From Watersipora subatra (Eukaryota; Bryozoa; Gymnolaemata; Cheilostomatida; Watersiporidae), in the NCBI RefSeq assembly GCF_963576615.1, contig NC_088711.1, positions 22,724,182 to 22,788,181 on the forward strand: a stretch of DNA of 64,000 nucleotides, given 5' to 3'. The notes under the pieces are model-generated. The model saw only the letters and a program-made list of their open reading frames with translations, ran no database searches and was not told where the DNA came from. This document shows, piece by piece, positions 21,797-34,687 of the stretch. Positions within the stretch are counted from its first letter, which is position 1, and each line of letters opens with the position of its first letter. The translations under genes were made by a program, and so were the position numbers.

Positions 21797-22256
21797 AATG
21801 TTTTATCGCGAAATGAGGAGTATTCTCGCTCGTTTTTGGTGTCAGTTCTTCCCGCAAACAACGCGCGAAGTGTTGCGGGAAGCGCGTATTTAAGACTCGC
21901 GATAATGTGCAATGCGAATGATGATAGGACGTCTCGCGGACGGTTGCAATGAAGGTTTTGATACGAAACCAAGAAAAAAGCTCGTTGATGAAATCACATA
22001 CGATGCAATGACGAAATCGTTCTATTGATCGTAAGCGTGAGGAGCAACAAAGCGAGCGTTGGCGCATGCCCAGTCGCGTCTCCTAGTGTAGTTTAGTTCG
22101 CAAAAAATTACTGCCTTTTCGGACTCTCGTCATGAAGTTTTACACCAACTGTAAATTTGTCGTTTTGCGGAAGCGAAATATTTTAAAAACTCGTACAGCC
22201 CGTAGCGGGTAAATGTATTGCGCGGAGAATACAAAAGACACAGGAAGAAACACATC

Positions 22257-22327
22257 TTCCCAGACGGGGATTGAACTCCGACCGTGGCGGTGAAAACGCC
22301 GGATCCTAACCACTAGGTCACCTGATA
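22257..22327 (-). pseudogene. Degenerate tRNA-Glu(TTC), unit 11
   Basis: Common C12 form. Confidence 0.85.
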
Positions 22328-22994
22328 TAAAACTGATGACGACCCGCCCAGCGCATATGGCATTGCTCCGTGGAAGCCATATTTTCATGTAAAACCTCGC
22401 CTGTTCGAAAACTTATGTCACGCATTAGCATTCCATGCTTACATACGCGTACCTTAGCGATCGTGCTCGTCGCCAGGACACCCGAGTTTTCTCTCGCTGT
22501 TTCCGTAATGGCTCCACCGATCCGTTACATAAAAAGCGGGCTCGAGAAAGTTTTGAATCTTGGTCGCCGTCGTATACCGATAATTAGAAAATATGTAGTT
22601 TCAAAACGCTATGAAAGTAGAAGCTTGGCTGTTTGTAGCGCATCCTACAGCCTCAAAAGGCTGTTTCCGAATCCGCTTTTCAGTGGTACTGTTCACCGAC
22701 GCTCGATAAAGATTAGAAATATAGCGAGAACGTACGTCTTGAGGTATTGGTGTTGAATGCAGTTCGATTGAACCGTGGACAAAGATATCGTTGCGGTCAC
22801 TGCGTCGCAGTAGGAACACGGCAAGGCCATTACGCGAATTGTTAAGGACGGAAAACTGATGCGACTTGGCGATTTACAATGATTGTGAAAACATTTCGCG
22901 AAAATTGAGCATCAATTGTCAGGGTGCTGAGCGGGCTAAAACTAGTATTACGCATCTACTCACGCCTGAAAACTCGCATCAGCTGATGGTATGA

Positions 22995-23076
22995 GGTAGT
23001 GTGGCCGAGCGGTCTAAGGCGCTGGTTTAAGGCACCAGTCCCTTCGGGGGCGTGGGTTCGAATCCCACCGCTGCCA
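22995..23076 (+). tRNA. tRNA-Leu(AAG), unit 12
   Basis: Same sequence as 335-416; anticodon AAG at 23029-23031. Confidence 0.96.
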
Positions 23077-23332
23077 ATTATTTTTACTCGCCGATGTTAG
23101 AAGAAGTTTTAGCAAGATGACGCGAGAGGTGTAAAGTTAAACAAGATGATGAATGAAAAATGAAGATGGTGTCGAAATAATCCTCGCGTGTATATCGTTT
23201 TGTCACGGATTGAAACATATTCGTCGCGCCAACTATAACTATAATTATAACTATAACTATAATTTATTTGACTTGAAACTTACAGAAATAATGTTATCAC
23301 TCAATAAAATTTTGTAAAACAAAGGAGAAGAG

Positions 23333-23404
23333 TTCCCAGACGGGGAATCGAACCCCGGCCACGGCGGTGAGAGCGCCGGATCCTAACCACTAGACCACCT
23401 GGGA
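23333..23404 (-). tRNA. tRNA-Glu(CTC), unit 12
   Basis: Same sequence as 673-744; anticodon CTC at 23369-23371. Confidence 0.96.
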
Positions 23405-23776
23405 TGGCTGACTATGGCAAATGGCCAGAGATAATACGCAGCAGAGCAATTATCGTAAATGATAACTTCTTAGTAATTGAATGCCGGAATATTTTGACTC
23501 TTTTCATCACCATCTCGATGGGATAGTCCTTGCCATGATAATTAGATAAGGATAACGCTTAGGCCATGCCTTCTTTAATCGGCGGCGTAATGCTGACTCT
23601 GTTAAATTAGCATTGATCAAATATACGAGTAGCATAGCACTTCGGGATTCAAAAAATCTCGCAGCAAAACCATTGATGGTTGATGAGGCTGTACTCTTAT
23701 CTGACAAAATTGCTCAATTACCAAGCCATTCAAAGTTTCGCCAATACGGCATCCATATTTTTCTGGCATCACCGTG

Positions 23777-23856
23777 GGTAGCATGGCCGAGTGGTCTAAG
23801 GCGCTGGTTTTAGGCACCAGTCCGAAAGGGCGTGGGTTCGAATCCCACTGCTGCCA
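23777..23856 (+). tRNA. tRNA-Leu(TAG), unit 12
   Basis: Same sequence as 1117-1196; anticodon TAG at 23811-23813. Confidence 0.96.
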
Positions 23857-24316
23857 AATGTTTTATCGCGAAATGAGGAGTATTCTCGCTCGTTTTTGGT
23901 GTCAGTTCTTCCCGCAAACAACGCGCGAAGTGTTGCGGGAAGCGCGTATTTAAGACTCGCGATAATGTGCAATGCGAATGATGATAGGACGTCTCGCGGA
24001 CGGTTGCAATGAAGGTTTTGATACGAAACCAAGAAAAAAGCTCGTTGATGAAATCACATACGATGCAATGACGAAATCGTTCTATTGATCGTAAGCGTGA
24101 GGAGCAACAAAGCGAGCGTTGGCGCATGCCCAGTCGCGTCTCCTAGTGTAGTTTAGTTCGCAAAAAATTACTGCCTTTTCGGACTCTCGTCATGAAGTTT
24201 TACACCAACTGTAAATTTGTCGTTTTGCGGAAGCGAAATATTTTAAAAACTCGTACAGCCCGTAGCGGGTAAATGTATTGCGCGGAGAATACAAAAGACA
24301 CAGGAAGAAACACATC

Positions 24317-24387
24317 TTCCCAGACGGGGATTGAACTCCGACCGTGGCGGTGAAAACGCCGGATCCTAACCACTAGGTCACCTGATA
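24317..24387 (-). pseudogene. Degenerate tRNA-Glu(TTC), unit 12
   Basis: Common C12 form. Confidence 0.85.
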
Positions 24388-25054
24388 TAAAACTGATGAC
24401 GACCCGCCCAGCGCATATGGCATTGCTCCGTGGAAGCCATATTTTCATGTAAAACCTCGCCTGTTCGAAAACTTATGTCACGCATTAGCATTCCATGCTT
24501 ACATACGCGTACCTTAGCGATCGTGCTCGTCGCCAGGACACCCGAGTTTTCTCTCGCTGTTTCCGTAATGGCTCCACCGATCCGTTACATAAAAAGCGGG
24601 CTCGAGAAAGTTTTGAATCTTGGTCGCCGTCGTATACCGATAATTAGAAAATATGTAGTTTCAAAACGCTATGAAAGTAGAAGCTTGGCTGTTTGTAGCG
24701 CATCCTACAGCCTCAAAAGGCTGTTTCCGAATCCGCTTTTCAGTGGTACTGTTCACCGACGCTCGATAAAGATTAGAAATATAGCGAGAACGTACGTCTT
24801 GAGGTATTGGTGTTGAATGCAGTTCGATTGAACCGTGGACAAAGATATCGTTGCGGTCACTGCGTCGCAGTAGGAACACGGCAAGGCCATTACGCGAATT
24901 GTTAAGGACGGAAAACTGATGCGACTTGGCGATTTACAATGATTGTGAAAACATTTCGCGAAAATTGAGCATCAATTGTCAGGGTGCTGAGCGGGCTAAA
25001 ACTAGTATTACGCATCTACTCACGCCTGAAAACTCGCATCAGCTGATGGTATGA

Positions 25055-25136
25055 GGTAGTGTGGCCGAGCGGTCTAAGGCGCTGGTTTAAGGCACCAGTC
25101 CCTTCGGGGGCGTGGGTTCGAATCCCACCGCTGCCA
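25055..25136 (+). tRNA. tRNA-Leu(AAG), unit 13
   Basis: Same sequence as 335-416; anticodon AAG at 25089-25091. Confidence 0.96.
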
Positions 25137-25392
25137 ATTATTTTTACTCGCCGATGTTAGAAGAAGTTTTAGCAAGATGACGCGAGAGGTGTAAAGTTAA
25201 ACAAGATGATGAATGAAAAATGAAGATGGTGTCGAAATAATCCTCGCGTGTATATCGTTTTGTCACGGATTGAAACATATTCGTCGCGCCAACTATAACT
25301 ATAATTATAACTATAACTATAATTTATTTGACTTGAAACTTACAGAAATAATGTTATCACTCAATAAAATTTTGTAAAACAAAGGAGAAGAG

Positions 25393-25464
25393 TTCCCAGA
25401 CGGGGAATCGAACCCCGGCCACGGCGGTGAGAGCGCCGGATCCTAACCACTAGACCACCTGGGA
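25393..25464 (-). tRNA. tRNA-Glu(CTC), unit 13
   Basis: Same sequence as 673-744; anticodon CTC at 25429-25431. Confidence 0.96.
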
Positions 25465-25836
25465 TGGCTGACTATGGCAAATGGCCAGAGATAATACGCA
25501 GCAGAGCAATTATCGTAAATGATAACTTCTTAGTAATTGAATGCCGGAATATTTTGACTCTTTTCATCACCATCTCGATGGGATAGTCCTTGCCATGATA
25601 ATTAGATAAGGATAACGCTTAGGCCATGCCTTCTTTAATCGGCGGCGTAATGCTGACTCTGTTAAATTAGCATTGATCAAATATACGAGTAGCATAGCAC
25701 TTCGGGATTCAAAAAATCTCGCAGCAAAACCATTGATGGTTGATGAGGCTGTACTCTTATCTGACAAAATTGCTCAATTACCAAGCCATTCAAAGTTTCG
25801 CCAATACGGCATCCATATTTTTCTGGCATCACCGTG

Positions 25837-25916
25837 GGTAGCATGGCCGAGTGGTCTAAGGCGCTGGTTTTAGGCACCAGTCCGAAAGGGCGTGGGTTCG
25901 AATCCCACTGCTGCCA
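25837..25916 (+). tRNA. tRNA-Leu(TAG), unit 13
   Basis: Same sequence as 1117-1196; anticodon TAG at 25871-25873. Confidence 0.96.
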
Positions 25917-26376
25917 AATGTTTTATCGCGAAATGAGGAGTATTCTCGCTCGTTTTTGGTGTCAGTTCTTCCCGCAAACAACGCGCGAAGTGTTGCGGGA
26001 AGCGCGTATTTAAGACTCGCGATAATGTGCAATGCGAATGATGATAGGACGTCTCGCGGACGGTTGCAATGAAGGTTTTGATACGAAACCAAGAAAAAAA
26101 CTCGTTGATGAAATCACATACGATGCAATGACGAAATCGTTCTATTGATCGTAAGCGTGAGGAGCAGCAAAGCGAGCGTTGGCGCATGCCCAGTCGCGTC
26201 TCCTAGTGTAGTTTAGTTCGCAAAAAATTACTGCCTTTTCGGACTCTCGTCATGAAGTTTTACACAAACTGTAAATTTGTCGTTTTGCGGAAGCGAAATA
26301 TTTTAAAAACTCGTACAGCCCGTAGCGGGTAAATGTATTGCGCGGAGAATACAAAAGACACAGGAAGAAACACATC

Positions 26377-26447
26377 TTCCCAGACGGGGATTGAACTCCG
26401 ACCGTGGCGGTGAAAACGCCGGATCCTAACCACTAGGTCACCTGATA
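26377..26447 (-). pseudogene. Degenerate tRNA-Glu(TTC), unit 13
   Basis: Common C12 form. Confidence 0.85.
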
Positions 26448-27114
26448 TAAAACTGATGACGACCCGCCCAGCGCATATGGCATTGCTCCGTGGAAGCCAT
26501 ATTTTCATGTAAAACCTCGCCTGTTCGAAAACTTATGTCACGCATTAGCATTCCATGCTTACATACGCGTACCTTAGCGATCGTGCTCGTCGCCAGGACA
26601 CCCGAGTTTTCTCTCGCTGTTTCCGTAATGGCTCCACCGATCCGTTACATAAAAAGCGGGCTCGAGAAAGTTTTGAATCTTGGTCGCCGTCGTATACCGA
26701 TAATTAGAAAATATGTAGTTTCAAAACGCTATGAAAGTAGAAGCTTGGCTGTTTGTAGCGCATCCTACAGCCTCAAAAGGCTGTTTCCGAATCCGCTTTT
26801 CAGTGGTACTGTTCACCGACGCTCGATAAAGATTAGAAATATAGCGAGAACGTACGTCTTGAGGTATTGGTGTTGAATGCAGTTCGATTGAACCGTGGAC
26901 AAAGATATCGTTGCGGTCACTGCGTCGCAGTACGAACACGGCAAGGCCATTACGCGAATTGTTAAGGACGGAAAACTGATGCGACTTGGCGATTTACAAT
27001 GATTGTGAAAACGTTTCGCGAAAATTGAGCATCAATTGTCAAGGTGCTGAGGGGGCTAAAACTAGTATTACGCATCTACTCACGCCTGAAAACTCGCATC
27101 AGCTGATGGTATGA

Positions 27115-27196
27115 GGTAGTGTGGCCGAGCGGTCTAAGGCGCTGGTTTAAGGCACCAGTCCCTTCGGGGGCGTGGGTTCGAATCCCACCGCTGCCA
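27115..27196 (+). tRNA. tRNA-Leu(AAG), unit 14
   Basis: Same sequence as 335-416; anticodon AAG at 27149-27151. Confidence 0.96.
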
Positions 27197-27452
27197 ATTA
27201 TTTTTACTCGCCGATGTTAGAAGAAGTTTTAGCAAGATGACGCGAAAGGTGTAAAGTTAAACAAGATGATGAATGAAAAATGAAGATGGTGTCGAAATAA
27301 TCCTCGCGTGTATATCGTTTTGTCACGAATTGAAACATATTCGTCGCGCCAACTATAACTATAATTATAACTATAACTATAATTTATTTGACTTGAAACT
27401 TACAGAAATAATGTTATCACTCAATAAAATTTTGTAAAACAAAGGAGAAGAG

Positions 27453-27524
27453 TTCCCAGACGGGGAATCGAACCCCGGCCACGGCGGTGAGAGCGCCGGA
27501 TCCTAACCACTAGACCACCTGGGA
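27453..27524 (-). tRNA. tRNA-Glu(CTC), unit 14
   Basis: Same sequence as 673-744; anticodon CTC at 27489-27491. Confidence 0.96.
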
Positions 27525-27896
27525 TGGCTGACTATGGCAAATGGCCAGAGATAATACGCAGCAGAGCAATTATCGTAAATGATAACTTCTTAGTAATTGA
27601 ATGCCGGAATATTTTGACTCTTTTCATCACCATCTCGATGGGATAGTCCTTGCCATGATAATTAGATAAGGATAACGCTTAGGCCATGCCTTCTTTAATC
27701 GGCGGCGTAATGCTGACTCTGTTAAATTAGCATTGATCAAATATACGAGTAGCATAGCACTTCGGGATTCAAAAAATCTCGCAGCAAAACCATTGATGGT
27801 TGATGAGGCTGTACTCTTATCTGACAAAATTGCTCAATTACCAAGCCATTCGAAGTTTCGCCAATACGGCATCCATATTTTTCTGGCATCACCGTG

Positions 27897-27976
27897 GGTA
27901 GCATGGCCGAGTGGTCTAAGGCGCTGGTTTTAGGCACCAGTCCGAAAGGGTGTGGGTTCGAATCCCACTGCTGCCA
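27897..27976 (+). tRNA. tRNA-Leu(TAG), unit 14, T48 variant
   Basis: Gamma form with t at 27951; anticodon TAG at 27931-27933. Confidence 0.95.
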
Positions 27977-28436
27977 AATGTTTTATCGCGAAATGAGGAG
28001 TATTCTCGCTCGTTTTTGGTGTCAGTTCTTCCCGCAAACAACGCGCGAAGTGTTGCGGGAAGCGCGTATTTAAGACTCGCGATAATGTGCAATGCGAATG
28101 ATGATAGGACGTCTCGCGGACGGTTGCAATGAAGGTTTTGATACGAAACCAAGAAAAAAGCTCGTTGATGAAATCACATACGATGCAATGACGAAATCGT
28201 TCTATTGATCGTAAGCGTGAGGAGCAACAAAGCGAGCGTTGGCGCATGCCCAGTCGCGTCTCCTAGTGTAGTTTAGTTCGCAAAAAATTACTGCCTTTTC
28301 GGACTCTCGTCATGAAGTTTTACACCAACTGTAAAATTGTCGTTTTGCGGAAGCGAAATATTTTAAAAACTCGTACAGCCCGTAGCGGGTAAATGTATTG
28401 CGCGGAGAATACAAAAGACACAGGAAGAAACACATC

Positions 28437-28507
28437 TTCCCAGACGGGGATTGAACTCCGACCGTGGCGGTGAAAACGCCGGATCCTAACCACTAGGTCA
28501 CCTGATA
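28437..28507 (-). pseudogene. Degenerate tRNA-Glu(TTC), unit 14
   Basis: Common C12 form. Confidence 0.85.
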
Positions 28508-29174
28508 TAAAACTGATGACGACCCGCCCAGCGCATATGGCATTGCTCCGTGGAAGCCATATTTTCATGTAAAACCTCGCCTGTTCGAAAACTTATGTCA
28601 CGCATTAGCATTCCATGCTTACATACGCGTACCTTAGCGATCGTGCTCGTCGCCAGGACACCCGAGTTTTCTCTCGCTGTTTCCGTAATGGCTCCACCGA
28701 TCCGTTACATAAAAAGCGGGCTCGAGAAAGTTTTGAATCTTGGTCGCCGTCGTATACCGATAATTAGAAAATATGTAGTTTCAAAACGCTATGAAAGTAG
28801 AAGCTTGGCTGTTTGTAGCGCATCCTACAGCCTCAAAAGGCTGTTTCCGAATCCGCTTTTCAGTGGTACTGTTCACCGACGCTCGATAAAGATTAGAAAT
28901 ATAGCGAGAACGTACGTCTTGAGGTATTGGTGTTGAATGCAGTTCGATTGAACCGTGGACAAAGATATCGTTGCGGTCACTGCGTCGCAGTAGGAACACG
29001 GCAAGGCCATTACGCGAATTGTTAAGGACGGAAAACTGATGCGACTTGGCGATTTACAATGATTGTGAAAACGTTGCGCGAAAATTGAGCATCAATTGTC
29101 AGGGTGCTGAGCGGGCTAAAACTAGTATTACGCATCTACTCACGCCTGAAAACTCGCATCAGCTGATGGTATGA

Positions 29175-29256
29175 GGTAGTGTGGCCGAGCGGTCTAAGGC
29201 GCTGGTTTAAGGCACCAGTCCCTTCGGGGGCGTGGGTTCGAATCCCACCGCTGCCA
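29175..29256 (+). tRNA. tRNA-Leu(AAG), unit 15
   Basis: Same sequence as 335-416; anticodon AAG at 29209-29211. Confidence 0.96.
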
Positions 29257-29512
29257 ATTATTTTTACTCGCCGATGTTAGAAGAAGTTTTAGCAAGATGA
29301 CGCGAAAGGTGTAAAGTTAAACAAGATGATGAATGAAAAATGAAGATGGTGTCGAAATAATCCTCGCGTGTATATCGTTTTGTCACGGATTGAAACATAT
29401 TCGTCGCGCCAACTATAACTATAATTATAACTATAGCTATAATTTATTTGACTTGAAACTTACAGAAATAATGTTATCACTCAATAAAATTTTGTAAAAC
29501 AAAGGAGAAGAG

Positions 29513-29584
29513 TTCCCAGACAGGGAATCGAACCCCGGCCACGGCGGTGAGAGCGCCGGATCCTAACCACTAGACCACCTGGGA
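29513..29584 (-). tRNA. tRNA-Glu(CTC), unit 15, T64 variant
   Basis: T-stem G50-U64 form (a at 29522); anticodon CTC at 29549-29551. Confidence 0.95.
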
Positions 29585-29956
29585 TGGCTGACTATGGCAA
29601 ATGGCCAGAGATAATACGCAGCAGAGCAATTATCGTAAATGATAACTTCTTAGTAATTGAATGCCGGAATATTTTGACTCTTTTCATCACCATCTCGATG
29701 GGATAGTCCTTGCCATGATAATTAGATAAGGATAACGCTTAGGCCATGCCTTCTTTAATCGGCGGCGTAATGCTGACTCTGTTAAATTAGCATTGATCAA
29801 ATATACGAGTAGCATAGCACTTCGGGATTCAAAAAATCTCGCAGCAAAACCATTGATGGTTGATGAGGCTGTACTCTTATCTGACAAAATTGCTCAATTA
29901 CCAAGCCATTCGAAGTTTCGCCAATACGGAATCCATATTTTTCTGGCATCACCGTG

Positions 29957-30036
29957 GGTAGCATGGCCGAGTGGTCTAAGGCGCTGGTTTTAGGCACCAG
30001 TCCGAAAGGGCGTGGGTTCGAATCCCACTGCTGCCA
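29957..30036 (+). tRNA. tRNA-Leu(TAG), unit 15
   Basis: Same sequence as 1117-1196; anticodon TAG at 29991-29993. Confidence 0.96.
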
Positions 30037-30496
30037 AATGTTTTATCGCGAAATGAGGAGTATTCTCGCTCGTTTTTGGTGTCAGTTCTTCCCGCAAACA
30101 ACGCGCGAAGTGTTGCGGGAAGCGCGTATTTAAGACTCGCGATAATGTGCAATGCGAATGATGATAGGACGTCTCGCGGACGGTTGCAATGAAGGTTTTG
30201 ATACGAAACCAAGAAAAAAGCTCGTTGATGAAATCACATACGATGCAATGACGAAATCGTTCTATTGATCGTAAGCGTGAGGAGCAACAAAGCGAGCGTT
30301 GGCGCATGCCCAGTCGCGTCTCCTAGTGTAGTTTAGTTCGCAAAAAATTACTGCCTTTTCGGACTCTCGTCATGAAGTTTTACACCAACTGTAAAATTGT
30401 CGTTTTGCGGAAGCGAAATATTTTAAAAACTCGTACAGCCCGTAGCGGGTAAATGTATTGCGCGGAGAATACAAAAGACACAGGAAGAAACACATC

Positions 30497-30567
30497 TTCC
30501 CAGACGGGGATTGAACTCCGACCGTGGCGGTGAAAACGCCGGATCCTAACCACTAGGTCACCTGATA
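30497..30567 (-). pseudogene. Degenerate tRNA-Glu(TTC), unit 15
   Basis: Common C12 form. Confidence 0.85.
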
Positions 30568-31234
30568 TAAAACTGATGACGACCCGCCCAGCGCATATGG
30601 CATTGCTCCGTGGAAGCCATATTTTCATGTAAAACCTCGCCTGTTCGAAAACTTATGTCACGCATTAGCATTCCATGCTTACATACGCGTACCTTAGCGA
30701 TCGTGCTCGTCGCCAGGACACCCGAGTTTTCTCTCGCTGTTTCCGTAATGGCTCCACCGATCCGTTACATAAAAAGCGGGCTCGAGAAAGTTTTGAATCT
30801 TGGTCGCCGTCGTATACCGATAATTAGAAAATATGTAGTTTCAAAACGCTATGAAAGTAGAAGCTTGGCTGTTTGTAGCGCATCCTACAGCCTCAAAAGG
30901 CTGTTTCCGAATCCGCTTTTCAGTGGTACTGTTCACCGACGCTCGATAAAGATTAGAAATATAGCGAGAACGTACGTCTTGAGGTATTGGTGTTGAATGC
31001 AGTTCGATTGAACCGTGGACAAAGATATCGTTGCGGTCACTGCGTCGCAGTACGAACACGGCAAGGCCATTACGCGAATTGTTAAGGACGGAAAACTGAT
31101 GCGACTTGGCGATTTACAATGATTGTGAAAACATTTCGCGAAAATTGAGCATCAATTGTCAGGGTGCTGAGCGGGCTAAAACTAGTATTACGCATCTACT
31201 CACGCCTGAAAACTCGCATCAGCTGATGGTATGA

Positions 31235-31316
31235 GGTAGTGTGGCCGAGCGGTCTAAGGCGCTGGTTTAAGGCACCAGTCCCTTCGGGGGCGTGGGTTCG
31301 AATCCCACCGCTGCCA
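31235..31316 (+). tRNA. tRNA-Leu(AAG), unit 16
   Basis: Same sequence as 335-416; anticodon AAG at 31269-31271. Confidence 0.96.
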
Positions 31317-31572
31317 ATTATTTTTACTCGCCGATGTTAGAAGAAGTTTTAGCAAGATGACGCGAGAGGTGTAAAGTTAAACAAGATGATGAATGAAAAA
31401 TGAAGATGGTGTCGAAATAATCCTCGCGTGTATATCGTTTTGTCACGGATTGAAACATATTCGTCGCGCCAACTATAACTATAATTATAACTATAACTAT
31501 AATTTATTTGACTTGAAACTTACAGAAATAATGTTATCACTCAATAAAATTTTGTAAAACAAAGGAGAAGAG

Positions 31573-31644
31573 TTCCCAGACGGGGAATCGAACCCCGGCC
31601 ACGGCGGTGAGAGCGCCGGATCCTAACCACTAGACCACCTGGGA
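31573..31644 (-). tRNA. tRNA-Glu(CTC), unit 16
   Basis: Same sequence as 673-744; anticodon CTC at 31609-31611. Confidence 0.96.
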
Positions 31645-32016
31645 TGGCTGACTATGGCAAATGGCCAGAGATAATACGCAGCAGAGCAATTATCGTAAAT
31701 GATAACTTCTTAGTAATTGAATGCCGGAATATTTTGACTCTTTTCATCACCATCTCGATGGGATAGTCCTTGCCATGATAATTAGATAAGGATAACGCTT
31801 AGGCCATGCCTTCTTTAATCGGCGGCGTAATGCTGACTCTGTTAAATTAGCATTGATCAAATATACGAGTAGCATAGCACTTCGGGATTCAAAAAATCTC
31901 GCAGCAAAACCATTGATGGTTGATGAGGCTGTACTCTTATCTGACAAAATTGCTCAATTACCAAGCCATTCAAAGTTTCGCCAATACGGCATCCATATTT
32001 TTCTGGCATCACCGTG

Positions 32017-32096
32017 GGTAGCATGGCCGAGTGGTCTAAGGCGCTGGTTTTAGGCACCAGTCCGAAAGGGCGTGGGTTCGAATCCCACTGCTGCCA
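32017..32096 (+). tRNA. tRNA-Leu(TAG), unit 16
   Basis: Same sequence as 1117-1196; anticodon TAG at 32051-32053. Confidence 0.96.
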
Positions 32097-32556
32097 AATG
32101 TTTTATCGCGAAATGAGGAGTATTCTCGCTCGTTTTTGGTGTCAGTTCTTCCCGCAAACAACGCGCGAAGTGTTGCGGGAAGCGCGTATTTAAGACTCGC
32201 GATAATGTGCAATGCGAATGATGATAGGACGTCTCGCGGACGGTTGCAATGAAGGTTTTGATACGAAACCAAGAAAAAAACTCGTTGATGAAATCACATA
32301 CGATGCAATGACGAAATCGTTCTATTGATCGTAAGCGTGAGGAGCAACAAAGCGAGCGTTGGCGCATGCCCAGTCGCGTCTCCTAGTGTAGTTTAGTTCG
32401 CAAAAAATTACTGCCTTTTCGGACTCTCGTCATGAAGTTTTACACAAACTGTAAATTTGTCGTTTTGCGGAAGCGAAATATTTTAAAAACTCGTACAGCC
32501 CGTAGCGGGTAAATGTATTGCGCGGAGAATACAAAAGACACAGGAAGAAACACATC

Positions 32557-32627
32557 TTCCCAGACGGGGATTGAACTCCGACCGTGGCGGTGAAAACGCC
32601 GGATCCTAACCACTAGGTCACCTGATA
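32557..32627 (-). pseudogene. Degenerate tRNA-Glu(TTC), unit 16
   Basis: Common C12 form. Confidence 0.85.
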
Positions 32628-33294
32628 TAAAACTGATGACGACCCGCCCAGCGCATATGGCATTGCTCCGTGGAAGCCATATTTTCATGTAAAACCTCGC
32701 CTGTTCGAAAACTTATGTCACGCATTAGCATTCCATGCTTACATACGCGTACCTTAGCGATCGTGCTCGTCGCCAGGACACCCGAGTTTTCTCTCGCTGT
32801 TTCCGTAATGGCTCCACCGATCCGTTACATAAAAAGCGGGCTCGAGAAAGTTTTGAATCTTGGTCGCCGTCGTATACCGATAATTAGAAAATATGTAGTT
32901 TCAAAACGCTATGAAAGTAGAAGCTTGGCTGTTTGTAGCGCATCCTACAGCCTCAAAAGGCTGTTTCCGAATCCGCTTTTCAGTGGCACTGTTCACCGAC
33001 GCTCGATAAAGATTAGAAATATAGCGAGAACGTACGTCTTGAGGTATTGGTGTTGAATGCAGTTCGATTGAACCGTGGACAAAGATATCGTTGCGGTCAC
33101 TGCGTCGCAGTAGGAACACGGCAAGGCCATTACGCGAATTGTTAAGGACGGAAAACTGATGCGACTTGGCGATTTACAATGATTGTGAAAACGTTTCGCG
33201 AAAATTGAGCATCAATTGTCAGGGTGCTGAGCGGGCTAAAACTAGTATTACGCATCTACTCACGCCTGAAAACTCGCATCAGCTGATGGTATGA

Positions 33295-33376
33295 GGTAGT
33301 GTGGCCGAGCGGTCTAAGGCGCTGGTTTAAGGCACCAGTCCCTTCGGGGGCGTGGGTTCGAATCCCACCGCTGCCA
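33295..33376 (+). tRNA. tRNA-Leu(AAG), unit 17
   Basis: Same sequence as 335-416; anticodon AAG at 33329-33331. Confidence 0.96.
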
Positions 33377-33632
33377 ATTATTTTTACTCGCCGATGTTAG
33401 AAGAAGTTTTAGCAAGATGACGCGAAAGGTGTAAAGTTAAACAAGATGATGAATGAAAAATGAAGATGGTGTCGAAATAATCCTCGCGTGTATATCGTTT
33501 TGTCACGAATTGAAACATATTCGTCGCGCCAACTATAACTATAATTATAACTATAACTATAATTTATTTGACTTGAAACTTACAGAAATAATGTTATCAC
33601 TCAATAAAATTTTGTAAAACAAAGGAGAAGAG

Positions 33633-33704
33633 TTCCCAGACGGGGAATCGAACCCCGGCCACGGCGGTGAGAGCGCCGGATCCTAACCACTAGACCACCT
33701 GGGA
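33633..33704 (-). tRNA. tRNA-Glu(CTC), unit 17
   Basis: Same sequence as 673-744; anticodon CTC at 33669-33671. Confidence 0.96.
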
Positions 33705-34076
33705 TGGCTGACTATGGCAAATGGCCAGAGATAATACGCAGCAGAGCAATTATCGTAAATGATAACTTCTTAGTAATTGAATGCCGGAATATTTTGACTC
33801 TTTTCATCACCATCTCGATGGGATAGTCCTTGCCATGATAATTAGATAAGGATAACGCTTAGGCCATGCCTTCTTTAATCGGCGGCGTAATGCTGACTCT
33901 GTTAAATTAGCATTGATCAAATATACGAGTAGCATAGCACTTCGGGATTCAAAAAATCTCGCAGCAAAACCATTGATGGTTGATGAGGCTGTACTCTTAT
34001 CTGACAAAATTGCTCAATTACCAAGCCATTCGAAGTTTCGCCAATACGGCATCCATATTTTTCTGGCATCACCGTG

Positions 34077-34156
34077 GGTAGCATGGCCGAGTGGTCTAAG
34101 GCGCTGGTTTTAGGCACCAGTCCGAAAGGGTGTGGGTTCGAATCCCACTGCTGCCA
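34077..34156 (+). tRNA. tRNA-Leu(TAG), unit 17, T48 variant
   Basis: Gamma form with t at 34131; anticodon TAG at 34111-34113. Confidence 0.95.
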
Positions 34157-34616
34157 AATGTTTTATCGCGAAATGAGGAGTATTCTCGCTCGTTTTTGGT
34201 GTCAGTTCTTCCCGCAAACAACGCGCGAAGTGTTGCGGGAAGCGCGTATTTAAGACTCGCGATAATGTGCAATGCGAATGATGATAGGACGTCTCGCGGA
34301 CGGTTGCAATGAAGGTTTTGATACGAAACCAAGAAAAAAGCTCGTTGATGAAATCACATACGATGCAATGACGAAATCGTTCTATTGATCGTAAGCGTGA
34401 GGAGCAACAAAGCGAGCGTTGGCGCATGCCCAGTCGCGTCTCCTAGTGTAGTTTAGTTCGCAAAAAATTACTGCCTTTTCGGACTCTCGTCATGAAGTTT
34501 TACACCAACTGTATAATTGTCGTTTTGCGGAAGCGAAATATTTTAAAAACTCGTACAGCCCGTAGCGGGTAAATGTATTGCGCGGAGAATACAAAAGACA
34601 CAGGAAGAAACACATC

Positions 34617-34687
34617 TTCCCAGACGGGGATTGAACTCCGACCGTGGCGGTGAAAACGCCGGATCCTAACCACTAGGTCACCTGATA
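34617..34687 (-). pseudogene. Degenerate tRNA-Glu(TTC), unit 17
   Basis: Common C12 form. Confidence 0.85.

Larger units (their letters stand above)
14421..24720. repeat. Dimeric higher-order block, units 8-12 (4120-bp period)
   Basis: Unit position 153 reads g, c, g, c, g in units 8 to 12 (14573, 16633, 18693, 20753, 22813). Position 45 is a only in units 9 and 11 (16525, 20645). Otherwise these units are almost identical by eye. The repeating entity here is therefore a pair of units, 4120 bp long. Confidence 0.8.
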
